Below are positions 25,781-32,861 of a DNA stretch of 64,000 bases, piece after piece (positions within the stretch are counted from its first letter, which is position 1; every line of letters starts with the position of its first letter). This DNA is from JALYNX01 sp035292685 (GTDB lineage Bacteria; Actinomycetota; Acidimicrobiia; Spongiisociales; ZC4RG35), in the NCBI GenBank assembly GCA_035292685.1, contig DATDPP010000040.1:1-64000 (forward strand). The letters run 5' to 3'. The notes beneath the pieces were generated by a model that saw only the letters and a list, made by a program, of their open reading frames with translations, had not been told where the DNA came from and did not search any database. The position numbers and the translations under genes are program-made.

Positions 25781-26038
25781 TCACAAATCGGCTACGAGCA
25801 GGGTCGCCATCGCCCAAAGGAGGAACACCCCAATTGCCAGAAGCAACACGGGGCCGGTCCGTTTCCAATTCAGCGACGACCAGATGGCGACCATCGCACA
25901 GAGGATGGCCATGGTCACCGTCCACCAGACCGGGACCACCCCGACGACCGCCGCGCCCACGGTCAACACCAAGACGACGACCAGGAATCCACCGGCCACC
26001 AGCGCATAGAGGACCTGACGAGGGGTGGGCTCGCTCAC
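25781..26038 (-). CDS. Small membrane protein (85 aa)
   Basis: An 85-residue protein that is almost entirely hydrophobic, with three membrane segments (about residues 9-30, 36-54 and 63-82), starting MSEPTPRQVLYALVAGG. There is no recognised family. The GTG start overlaps the stop of the Mug gene by 4 bases (GTGA), which is good evidence that it is translated. Confidence 0.72.
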   Translation of the reverse strand: MSEPTPRQVLYALVAGGFLVVVLVLTVGAAVVGVVPVWWTVTMAILCAMVAIWSSLNWKRTGPVLLLAIGVFLLWAMATLLVADL

Positions 26039-26598
26039 AAGAGACCCGCGGCCCGGCCCACCTCGGCGAACCAGCGGGCAACCGATTCAACCGTCTCATG
26101 GGCATTGAGGCCGGAGGGATTGGGAATCACCCAGATCTGCGCCCCCCAGACATCGGGCTCCTGTCGACCCATCACCGCACCGGGTCGACCGAAAGCGAGG
26201 CGATAGGCGGTCACCCCGGCAATGGCCGCCACCGTCGGGCGTGAGGTCGCGAGGGTCGCCAGGAGCCTGACTCCACCTCGACGCAACTCGGCACCGTCGA
26301 TTTCCGAGGCACGGGCGGTTGCCCTCGGGACCAGATTGGTGATGCCCATTCCCCGGGCCAGAAAGGCGGCGCGTTGGGCATCGGTCAACCCCACGTTGGT
26401 GTCGATGTCCAGGTGGATGAGACCAGCCCGGCGCAGCGCCGGATAGAAGCGGTTGGAGGGGTGGCAGAAATGGGTCTGGGTGGCCGCGGTCCACAGCCCG
26501 GGATTGATGCCCACGAACAGAAGGCGGACATCGGGGCCAAGCAGGTCGGGAACAGCCCGTCCCTCGAAGTTCTTCAGCTGTTCCCGGGTGAATCCCAC
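26035..26598 (-). CDS. mug: G:T/U mismatch-specific DNA glycosylase
   Basis: A 187-residue protein of the Mug/TDG branch of uracil-DNA glycosylases, which remove uracil or thymine from mismatches with guanine. Motif 1 is VGINPGLWTAATQTHFCHPSNRFY; its GINPG has the catalytic Asn. Motif 2 is the leucine-wedge loop NPSGLNAHET near residue 163. Length is slightly above that of E. coli Mug (168). The GTG start at 26598 is followed by GFTREQLKNFEG. It is coupled to the 85-residue membrane protein downstream. Confidence 0.92.
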   Translation of the reverse strand: MGFTREQLKNFEGRAVPDLLGPDVRLLFVGINPGLWTAATQTHFCHPSNRFYPALRRAGLIHLDIDTNVGLTDAQRAAFLARGMGITNLVPRATARASEIDGAELRRGGVRLLATLATSRPTVAAIAGVTAYRLAFGRPGAVMGRQEPDVWGAQIWVIPNPSGLNAHETVESVARWFAEVGRAAGLL

Positions 26599-26610
26599 GA
26601 TTCCGGTTGG

Positions 26611-27225
26611 CTACTTCTTCTGACTTTCGATGTAAGGGTTCTCACCCGAGGCGTGGTCGGTGACGTCCACCACCGCGGTCAGCTCGGGAATCGCCTCGAG
26701 CAGTGTGCGCTCGATCCCCTGCTTGAGGGTGACCTGGGCCAACCCGCACCCCTGGCAACCGCCATACAACCGGAGGTAGGCGATGGTCCCGTCCACCGAA
26801 ACCAGCTCGGCGCCACCCCCATGGGCGGCAATCGCCGGGTTGACCTGCTCGTTGAGGACCTGTTGCACCTGATCGACCAAGGGGCCGGTGAGATCACCGC
26901 TGACCCCCGATATCGACGGTGAGGAAGGGCCGTTGGGGTTGTTCATGGCCAAGCCTTGTTCGCTGAGATCGAGTGAGGCGCCCTCGAGCTTGGGGATGTC
27001 ATCCTCGGGGAAGATCACCGCCAGGCCACCATGGCGCTCCACAATCCACCCCTCCTTCTTGTCGACCAGGGCAACAAAGGCCAACTCATAGGTGAACTGG
27101 GGGCCGCGGAACCCGGTCACTTCGATACTGAGGGAGAATTCCCCGTCCCCCGGCTCCTGGTCGCGCAACTGAAGGATCATCTCGAGGGCATCGGTTGCGA
27201 TGCGGATCACGGTGGGCTCGGACAT
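26611..27225 (-). CDS. nfuA: NfuA-like iron-sulfur cluster carrier (degenerate A-type domain plus NifU domain)
   Basis: A 204-residue protein. The N-terminal ~95 residues resemble an A-type (IscA/HesB) fold without its cluster cysteines, as in NfuA. The C-terminal NifU domain (about 115-190) has GGCQGCGLAQVTL with the CXXC that holds a bridging 4Fe-4S cluster. It should deliver clusters to target enzymes. The ATG at 27225 is 8 bases after TACCAT on the minus strand; the frame is open further upstream, but that part lies in the divergent gene. It is divergent from the ATP-grasp gene. Confidence 0.87.
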   Translation of the reverse strand: MSEPTVIRIATDALEMILQLRDQEPGDGEFSLSIEVTGFRGPQFTYELAFVALVDKKEGWIVERHGGLAVIFPEDDIPKLEGASLDLSEQGLAMNNPNGPSSPSISGVSGDLTGPLVDQVQQVLNEQVNPAIAAHGGGAELVSVDGTIAYLRLYGGCQGCGLAQVTLKQGIERTLLEAIPELTAVVDVTDHASGENPYIESQKK

Positions 27226-27233
27226 ATGCCAGG

Positions 27234-27239
27234 ATGGTA
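27234..27239 (-). promoter_or_regulatory. -10 hexamer TACCAT for nfuA
   Basis: TACCAT on the minus strand, 8 bases before the ATG at 27225. Confidence 0.5.
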
Positions 27240-27260
27240 ACTGCCGCCACGAGAAAGCCC

Positions 27261-28460
27261 ATGCCGACCGCCGTAGTCGTCCTCCCCAGCACCACCTACC
27301 GGGCAGCCGATTTCGTGGCGGCGGCCGAGGCGCTCGGGGTGGGCCTGATCGTGGCATCGGAGGGCCCGGCCCCGATCGACATGGGCGACGGTTACCTCCA
27401 GATCGACTGCACCGACCCGGCCCGGGCGGCGGAAGCGATCGTCGCACTCGGTGACCGGATCGCGATCGACGGTGTGGTGGCGGCCGATGACGCCGGAGTG
27501 GTGGTCGCCGCCCTCACCGGCGAGACCCTGGGCCTGCGCTCCAACCCACCCTTTGCCGCGGCAGCCACCAGAAGCAAGGCGGCACAACGGCGGGCGATGG
27601 AGGCGGCCGAGGTGCCTCAGCCCCGATTCGCAGTGATCGATCCCGGGGATGATGCCGTGTCGGAGGCCGCGGCCATCGGCTATCCGCTGGTGATCAAGCC
27701 GGTGGACCGCGCCGCCGGGCAGGGGGTGATGAGAGTGGATCGTGTCGAAGACCTGATGCCCCTTGTGGAACGGCTGCGCCGGATCGTCGGCGAGTCGGCC
27801 CAGCTCGTAGCCGAATCGTTCATGCCCGGCGTCGAAGTGGCGGTGGAAGGGATCGTCAACGACGGGGTGCTGGCGGTCCTCGCCATCTTCGACAAGCCCG
27901 ACGCCGGTGACGGCCCATTCTTCCCCGAGACCATCCTGGTCACCCCCTCCCGTCTTCCAGCGGCGACGGCCAACGAGTGCGAACGAGTGGCACAAGCTGC
28001 CCTAGACGCCATTGGCATCACCCATGGCCCGGTCCACGTCGAGCTGATGGTGGAGGGCTCCCAGGTGAGGGTGATCGAGGTGGCTGCCCGCTCCATCGGC
28101 GGGCTGTGCTCGAAGAGCCTCAACTTCGGGCTCATGGGCACGACGTTGGAGACCCTCATCCTCCGCAACGCCCTGGGCATGGACAAGCCCGAATTGCATC
28201 GCGAGTCGGTGGCCAGCGGGGTGTTGATGGTGCCCATCCCGAGGAACGGGCGATTCGTCGAGGTCCGAAACACCGAGGCGGTGCGCGGTTTGCCCTACGT
28301 GACCGGGATGGACATCACCGTCAAACCGGGCCGCCTTCTCGAGCCGCCCCCAGAGGGCGACCGCTACCTCGGGTTCGTCTATGCCCGAGCCGCAACCCCC
28401 GAGGACGTGGAAACCAGTCTTCGCAAGGCCGAGGGCCTACTGGAGGTGGTGGTCGAATGA
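27261..28460 (+). CDS. ATP-grasp domain carboxylate ligase of unknown substrate
   Basis: A 399-residue protein with an N-terminal Rossmann-like domain (VVVLPSTTYRAADFVAAA), a central ATP-grasp fold (YPLVIKPVDRAAGQGV nucleotide site; LMVEGSQVRVIEVAARSIGG metal site with E and N/R residues) and a C-terminal lid domain. It resembles L-amino-acid ligases and the ATP-grasp half of carbamoyl-phosphate synthase and PurT-like enzymes; it would join an acid and an amine with ATP. The ATG at 27261 has a weak GAGAAAG upstream; an in-frame ATG at 27234 is possible but overlaps the nfuA promoter. Confidence 0.8.
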   Translation: MPTAVVVLPSTTYRAADFVAAAEALGVGLIVASEGPAPIDMGDGYLQIDCTDPARAAEAIVALGDRIAIDGVVAADDAGVVVAALTGETLGLRSNPPFAAAATRSKAAQRRAMEAAEVPQPRFAVIDPGDDAVSEAAAIGYPLVIKPVDRAAGQGVMRVDRVEDLMPLVERLRRIVGESAQLVAESFMPGVEVAVEGIVNDGVLAVLAIFDKPDAGDGPFFPETILVTPSRLPAATANECERVAQAALDAIGITHGPVHVELMVEGSQVRVIEVAARSIGGLCSKSLNFGLMGTTLETLILRNALGMDKPELHRESVASGVLMVPIPRNGRFVEVRNTEAVRGLPYVTGMDITVKPGRLLEPPPEGDRYLGFVYARAATPEDVETSLRKAEGLLEVVVE

Positions 28461-28517
28461 GTTTTCCCCATGCCGGTCCTCTCCCCCCAACCATCAACCT
28501 CTACTTGAAGGTCAGCT

Positions 28518-28541
28518 CTTACTCGCGGATTCGCGCGTAAG
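28518..28541. promoter_or_regulatory. Inverted repeat upstream of thiN (operator or hairpin)
   Basis: Ten-base arms CTTACTCGCG and CGCGCGTAAG around GATT, with one mismatch. It lies in the 99-bp gap before thiamine pyrophosphokinase, 19 bases before the ATG. It could be a regulator site or a leader hairpin. It does not resemble a TPP riboswitch. Confidence 0.45.
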
Positions 28542-28559
28542 ACGATTTTGTCATTCTCG

Positions 28560-29189
28560 ATGGAGACGATTCTCATCTTTGCCGGCGGCGACAGACCGCG
28601 CCCCGATCTCTCCCAGGAACTGCCGGTCCCAGATCTGGTCGTGGCCGCCGACGGCGGTTACGAGATCGCTGTCGGCCTCGGCTATCGGGTGGATGTCGTG
28701 GTAGGTGACATGGACTCGATCACGACCACTCCCCTTCCCGACCATGTGGTCGTTGAGCGACATCCGGCCGACAAGGATCAGACCGACCTCGACCTCGCCT
28801 TCGAGTTGGCGATCAGGGAGGACCCGGCTCGGGTCGTCATCGTGGGGGGCACCGGTGGCCGGCATGACCACGAGATGGCCACCGCCGGCCTCATCGGCTC
28901 GACCCGCTGGGAGAACATCGAGGAAATCGATTGGGTTTCGAGCCGATCCCGCAGTCACGTGGTCAGGGGAAGGCGAATGGTCCACGGCGACGTCGGGGCG
29001 ACAGTGACCTTGCTGCCGTTGGGGGGAGGCGTTGCGGGGATCACCACCAGAGGGCTGCAATGGGAGTTGAACGACGCCGATCTCGAGCCGGGGTCGACAC
29101 ACGGTGTCAGCAATGTCATGCGGACACCGGTGGCCGAAATCTCGACGTCGTCCGGGTGCCTCCTGGTCGTCTTCCCGGGAGACGGCTGA
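28560..29189 (+). CDS. thiN: Thiamine pyrophosphokinase
   Basis: A 209-residue enzyme that converts thiamine to thiamine diphosphate with ATP. Catalytic-domain motifs are VVAADGGYEIAVGLGY, VVGDMDS, DKDQTDLDLA and GGTGGRHDHEMA, followed by a beta-rich C-terminal half typical of TPK. The ATG at 28560 is preferred; an in-frame TTG at 28548 is an alternative. An inverted repeat precedes the gene. AceE in this window needs its product. Confidence 0.92.
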   Translation: METILIFAGGDRPRPDLSQELPVPDLVVAADGGYEIAVGLGYRVDVVVGDMDSITTTPLPDHVVVERHPADKDQTDLDLAFELAIREDPARVVIVGGTGGRHDHEMATAGLIGSTRWENIEEIDWVSSRSRSHVVRGRRMVHGDVGATVTLLPLGGGVAGITTRGLQWELNDADLEPGSTHGVSNVMRTPVAEISTSSGCLLVVFPGDG

Positions 29190-29196
29190 TCGACCA

Positions 29197-30174
29197 TCAC
29201 CGGTGTTCAGGGTCGGGCACCGTGGAACCGCCGCCGAACTCGGCCGGCATCCTGGTTCCAGCCAGCCCGGCGATCAGGTTGTCGACGGCCAGCCGGGCCA
29301 TCGCCCTCCGGGCATTGATCGACGCGCTCCCGATATGAGGGACGATCAGGCAGTTCTCCATCGTCAGCAGGGGATGCCCGGGCGGGAGTGGCTCGGGATC
29401 GGTGACATCCAACGCGGCGCCGGCGATCAGACCCCTCTCCAGGGCGCCGACCAGGGCACCGGTGTCGACCAGACCTCCCCGTGCCACATTGATGAGGTAG
29501 GAGGTGTCCTTCATCGACTCCAGCTGGGGCGTGCCGATCAGATGGCGGGTTGAGGCGGTGAGTGGTGCCGCGAGCACCACCAGGTCAGCTTCGTGGAGAA
29601 GGTCATCCAAGGACAGGCGTCTGCCGTCGGGCAGGTCCTTTTCCGAAGGCGAGCTGTAGACGACGCTCATGGCGAAGCCGGCAGCGCGCCGCGCTATGGC
29701 CTGACCGATTCGACCCATGCCGACGATCCCCAATGTCGAACCGTGGAGGTCGCCGCCCAGATTCGCCCATGGATCCCAGACGCCCCATCGATTCTCACGA
29801 ACAATCGCGGCCCCTTCGGGGAGCCTTCTCACCACTGCCGCCATCAGGGCAAAGGCGGTGTCGGCCACCGTCTCGGTGAGGACGTCGGGTGTGTGGCCGA
29901 TGCGGACGCCCCGAGCCTGGCACGCCTCGAGATCCACATTGTCGAGCCCAACTGCCATCTGGGAGATCACACGCAGCTTCGGAGCGATGTCGAGAAGCTC
30001 GGCGTCGATCGTGTCCACGAGCATCGAGAGCAGGCCCTCGCATCCCCTGACATGTTCGAGCAGAACCTTCCTGGGTGCAGGGCCTCCACCATCCCACATC
30101 CCAACCGCCGCCACCGACATAAGTGGGTCGACGATGTCGGCGGGGATGAAGGCGGATACATACACACTTTTCAT
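29197..30174 (-). CDS. D-isomer-specific 2-hydroxyacid dehydrogenase
   Basis: A 325-residue NAD(P)-dependent reductase of the glyoxylate/hydroxypyruvate or D-3-phosphoglycerate type. The nucleotide motif is GIVGMGRIGQAIA. Catalytic Arg is in NVARGGLVDTGAL, Glu in LDVTDPEPLP and His in PHIGSAS. Length fits glyoxylate/hydroxypyruvate reductase; the ACT domain of SerA is absent. Glycerate produced by such an enzyme would be a substrate for the mannosylglycerate synthase at 60693, but that link is speculative. The ATG is 8 bases after TAGCCT. Confidence 0.9.
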   Translation of the reverse strand: MKSVYVSAFIPADIVDPLMSVAAVGMWDGGGPAPRKVLLEHVRGCEGLLSMLVDTIDAELLDIAPKLRVISQMAVGLDNVDLEACQARGVRIGHTPDVLTETVADTAFALMAAVVRRLPEGAAIVRENRWGVWDPWANLGGDLHGSTLGIVGMGRIGQAIARRAAGFAMSVVYSSPSEKDLPDGRRLSLDDLLHEADLVVLAAPLTASTRHLIGTPQLESMKDTSYLINVARGGLVDTGALVGALERGLIAGAALDVTDPEPLPPGHPLLTMENCLIVPHIGSASINARRAMARLAVDNLIAGLAGTRMPAEFGGGSTVPDPEHR

Positions 30175-30182
30175 CGGCCGCG

Positions 30183-30188
30183 AGGCTA
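30183..30188 (-). promoter_or_regulatory. -10 hexamer TAGCCT for the 2-hydroxyacid dehydrogenase
   Basis: TAGCCT on the minus strand, 8 bases before the ATG at 30174. Confidence 0.5.
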
Positions 30189-30249
30189 GATCGACCGCTC
30201 TCGGACTCCCCAGCCAGATGGAGCCAAAAGTCCGGTTCGAATCGACCGA

Positions 30250-30255
30250 TACCAT
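30250..30255 (+). promoter_or_regulatory. -10 hexamer TACCAT for the L,D-transpeptidase
   Basis: TACCAT lies 7 bases before the second of two adjacent ATGs (30260 and 30263), favouring 30263 as the start. Confidence 0.5.
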
Positions 30256-30262
30256 TCCGATG

Positions 30263-31087
30263 ATGCGTCGGGCTCCACTCGCACTGTTTCTCGCCCTGTT
30301 CGTCGTGGGATGTGGCATCCCAGCCGAGGTAGCAGAGGTGGTCGAGCCCGTGGTAGCCGCTTCCACCACCACCATGGCCCCCACCCCGGTGGCACCGTCG
30401 ACCAAGGTGGAGCCTGCGACCCCCGCGGCGCCGGCGGAGTCGGCTCAGCCCGCCTTCGAGGGTCTGAGCACCGCCACGATGCCCGCCAACAACACCCTGG
30501 TGGCAATGACCGTCGGCGACACCCGGATCTACGAGACAAGACAGTCGGAACAACCCATGTTCACGATGCCTCACACCACGATCCTGGGGACGGTGACCGT
30601 GTTCGAGGTGGTCGAAGGGCCGGCTGACGGGTGGGCACGGGTGAAACTGCCGATCCGCCCCAACGGAAGCGAGGGATGGGTCAATGCCCAAGACCTGATG
30701 CTGTACGTCGTCGACGACCGGTTCGTGATCGACCTCTCCGAACGCACCCTCACCTACTACCAAGGCGGGAAAGAGATCCTGACCACCCCGGTTGCAGTCG
30801 GCAGCAAGCGCAATCCCACTCCGGTGGGTGAGTTCTTCGTCACCGACAATGTCACCCTTGCCAACCCGGACAGCCCATGGGGCCCCCACGCCTTCGGCCT
30901 CTCCGCACGATCCGAGACGATCACCGAGTACAACGGCGGGGACGGGATCATCGGGATTCATGGCACCAACCGGCCGGGATCGATCGGGAACGCAGCCTCA
31001 CTCGGTTGTGTCCGCCTCCCAAACGAGGTGATCACCAGGCTCCACGAGATGGTGCCGATCGGGACCCCCGTGCAGATAACGGCCTGA
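30263..31087 (+). CDS. L,D-transpeptidase (YkuD) lipoprotein with SH3-like domain
   Basis: 274 residues. The lipobox VVGC gives Cys17 as lipid anchor, followed by a Thr/Ala/Pro linker (about 20-60), an SH3b-like domain (about 70-145) and a YkuD catalytic domain (about 150-274) with HGTNRPGSIG...SLGCVRL (H233, C249). It makes 3-3 cross-links in peptidoglycan or attaches proteins to it, outside the membrane. An ATG three bases upstream is also possible. It converges on the MaoC gene, with a shared hairpin across both stops. Confidence 0.92.
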   Translation: MRRAPLALFLALFVVGCGIPAEVAEVVEPVVAASTTTMAPTPVAPSTKVEPATPAAPAESAQPAFEGLSTATMPANNTLVAMTVGDTRIYETRQSEQPMFTMPHTTILGTVTVFEVVEGPADGWARVKLPIRPNGSEGWVNAQDLMLYVVDDRFVIDLSERTLTYYQGGKEILTTPVAVGSKRNPTPVGEFFVTDNVTLANPDSPWGPHAFGLSARSETITEYNGGDGIIGIHGTNRPGSIGNAASLGCVRLPNEVITRLHEMVPIGTPVQITA

Positions 31088-31099
31088 AACCAGGCCGTT
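31078..31099. terminator. Bidirectional hairpin spanning two convergent stop codons
   Basis: A perfect 9-bp stem, AACGGCCTG and CAGGCCGTT, around a 4-base loop (31087-31090). It covers the stop of the L,D-transpeptidase (+) and touches the stop of the MaoC gene (-). No T-run follows on either strand, so termination is likely but not proven. Confidence 0.6.
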
Positions 31100-31956
31100 C
31101 ACTGTCTCCGGGTGACCATCCCGTTCGAGATGACGGGTGTCCCCCGCTCCATTGACTCCGCCGCGACCAGAAGCCGGTCTCCCTCGTCCCAAATCGAGGT
31201 CCTGATGGTCTCCCCGGGAAAGAGCACGCCGGAGAACCGGGCCCGATAGGAGGCCAGCGCCTCAGGCCCGTCGAGGGCATGATCCACCACCGCCTTGCCA
31301 ACCACCCCGAAAGTGCACAGGCCGTGGAGGATCGGGCGATCGAAGCCGGCGAAGGCCGCGAACCCGGGGTGGACGTGGAGCGGGTTCTTGTCCCCGCTGG
31401 AGATCCGGTACAACAACGCCTGCTGGGGCAGGGTTGGAGACTCGACTACCAGATCCGGTTCCCGCTCGGGCGCTTCGTGGCTCGTTGGCGGGCCACTGTC
31501 GCCCCCAAAGCCACCCTCGCCACGCAAATAGAACGACGGGCGATTGGTGAACAGCAACTCGCCTGTGGCCTCCAGCCTCGACTCGATCTCCAGGACGACC
31601 AGGGCACCCCGCCCCTTGTCGTAGACGCCGGTGACCCTTCCCTCCTGGATCACCGTCCCCGAGGTCGGGATCGGGCGATGGATCTCCAACTCCTGCTCGC
31701 CGTGGAGGACGGATGCCAGGTCGAACTCGAGACCGTCGACGGCCCCCAGGCTCATCATCACCCCGAACGGCGGGATGGTCCCGTAGGTGGGTATGACCTG
31801 AAGCTCCCCCTCGTAGGTGTAGCGAAGCTCACCGGGGTCGGTGGGCGGAACCCCCGCTCCTATGCCCAGGTGATAGAGAATGATGTCGTCATCGGTCCAG
31901 CTGTAGGTGGAGCCGGACAGAGGCGCTTCCCGGGCCTTGTCGAAGTCGATGGGCAT
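31099..31956 (-). CDS. MaoC-type (R)-enoyl-CoA hydratase, 17-beta-HSD4 hydratase-2-like
   Basis: A 285-residue double hot-dog protein. The hydratase-2 motif in the C-terminal half reads YRISSGDKNPLHVHPGFA, with catalytic Asp and His, followed by PILHGLCTFG. The N-terminal half is the degenerate substrate-binding repeat. It adds water to trans-2-enoyl-CoA to give (R)-3-hydroxyacyl-CoA. It follows the SDR gene with no gap (TGA directly before ATG). Together they match the dehydrogenase and hydratase parts of the eukaryotic peroxisomal multifunctional enzyme type 2. Confidence 0.9.
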   Translation of the reverse strand: MPIDFDKAREAPLSGSTYSWTDDDIILYHLGIGAGVPPTDPGELRYTYEGELQVIPTYGTIPPFGVMMSLGAVDGLEFDLASVLHGEQELEIHRPIPTSGTVIQEGRVTGVYDKGRGALVVLEIESRLEATGELLFTNRPSFYLRGEGGFGGDSGPPTSHEAPEREPDLVVESPTLPQQALLYRISSGDKNPLHVHPGFAAFAGFDRPILHGLCTFGVVGKAVVDHALDGPEALASYRARFSGVLFPGETIRTSIWDEGDRLLVAAESMERGTPVISNGMVTRRQ

Positions 31957-32859
31957 TCAGCCGGCGAGCATCCGGGCGAGAAGCATGATCTCCTCGTTGT
32001 TGCTGAGGGGCACCTCGAACTCTGCGATGTCACGAACTTCATCGAGGTGTGCCGAGACCTGCTCGACCTCGGGGACCACACCCTGGCCGGCCAACCATCC
32101 CCGGTTGGTCCCGATGAAGATCCGGCCGTACCTCCCGCCACCCACCGTGAAGATCTCGTGGGTGTACTCGTTGGCTTCGGAGCACAGGTACACCACCATC
32201 GGCATCACCTGTTTGGGGTCGACCATGTCGGCGAACGGCCCGAGCAGATCCTCGGTCATCCTGGTCCTTGCTATCGGGGCCACGGCATTGGACTTCACGT
32301 TGTATTTGGCGCCTTCGATGGCGAGAACATTCGACAGGCCCATGATCCCTGCCTTGGCCGCGCCGTAATTCGCCTGGCCGAAGTTGCCGAAGAGCCCGGA
32401 AGCCGACGTGGTGTGGACGAACCGGCCATAGCCGTTCTCCTTCATCACCACGAACGCCGGTTGCGACACATGAAAGGCACCACCAAGGTGGACGTCGATG
32501 ACGGCATCGATCTCGTCGAAAGTCATGTTGGCGAAGGAGTGATCGCGCAGGATCCCGGCGTTGTTGATCACGATGTCCACCGTGCCGAAGCTGTCCAACG
32601 CGCATTGCACGATGGCGGCGCCCCCCTCACGGGTGGCCACCGAGTCATAGTTGGCCACCGCCTCGCCTCCTCGGTCTTTGATCGCATCGACCACCACGTC
32701 GGCGGCAGTCGTGGAGGCGCCGGTGCCGTCGACCGCGCCTCCCAGATCGTTCACCACGACCCGCGCCCCGCGCCGGCCCAGTTCCAGGGCGTACTCCCTG
32801 CCCAGCCCTCCGCCGGCGCCGGTCACCACGGCGACCCGGCCATCGAAGGTGATCGCCAT
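31957..32859 (-). CDS. Short-chain dehydrogenase, 17-beta-HSD4/MFE-2 dehydrogenase-like
   Basis: A 300-residue SDR with cofactor motif GAGGGLGREYA, NDLGG at the end of strand 2 (NAD preference), NNAG, catalytic Ser in TTSASG and the YGAAK Tyr/Lys pair. The GAGGGLGREYALELGRRGA stretch followed by VVVNDLGG is characteristic of the (3R)-hydroxyacyl-CoA dehydrogenase part of MFE-2. It sits between fadD and the hydratase gene, supporting a role in acyl-CoA or sterol-side-chain metabolism. The ATG at 32859 is 2 bases from the fadD stop. Confidence 0.9.
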   Translation of the reverse strand: MAITFDGRVAVVTGAGGGLGREYALELGRRGARVVVNDLGGAVDGTGASTTAADVVVDAIKDRGGEAVANYDSVATREGGAAIVQCALDSFGTVDIVINNAGILRDHSFANMTFDEIDAVIDVHLGGAFHVSQPAFVVMKENGYGRFVHTTSASGLFGNFGQANYGAAKAGIMGLSNVLAIEGAKYNVKSNAVAPIARTRMTEDLLGPFADMVDPKQVMPMVVYLCSEANEYTHEIFTVGGGRYGRIFIGTNRGWLAGQGVVPEVEQVSAHLDEVRDIAEFEVPLSNNEEIMLLARMLAG

Positions 32860-32861
32860 GC

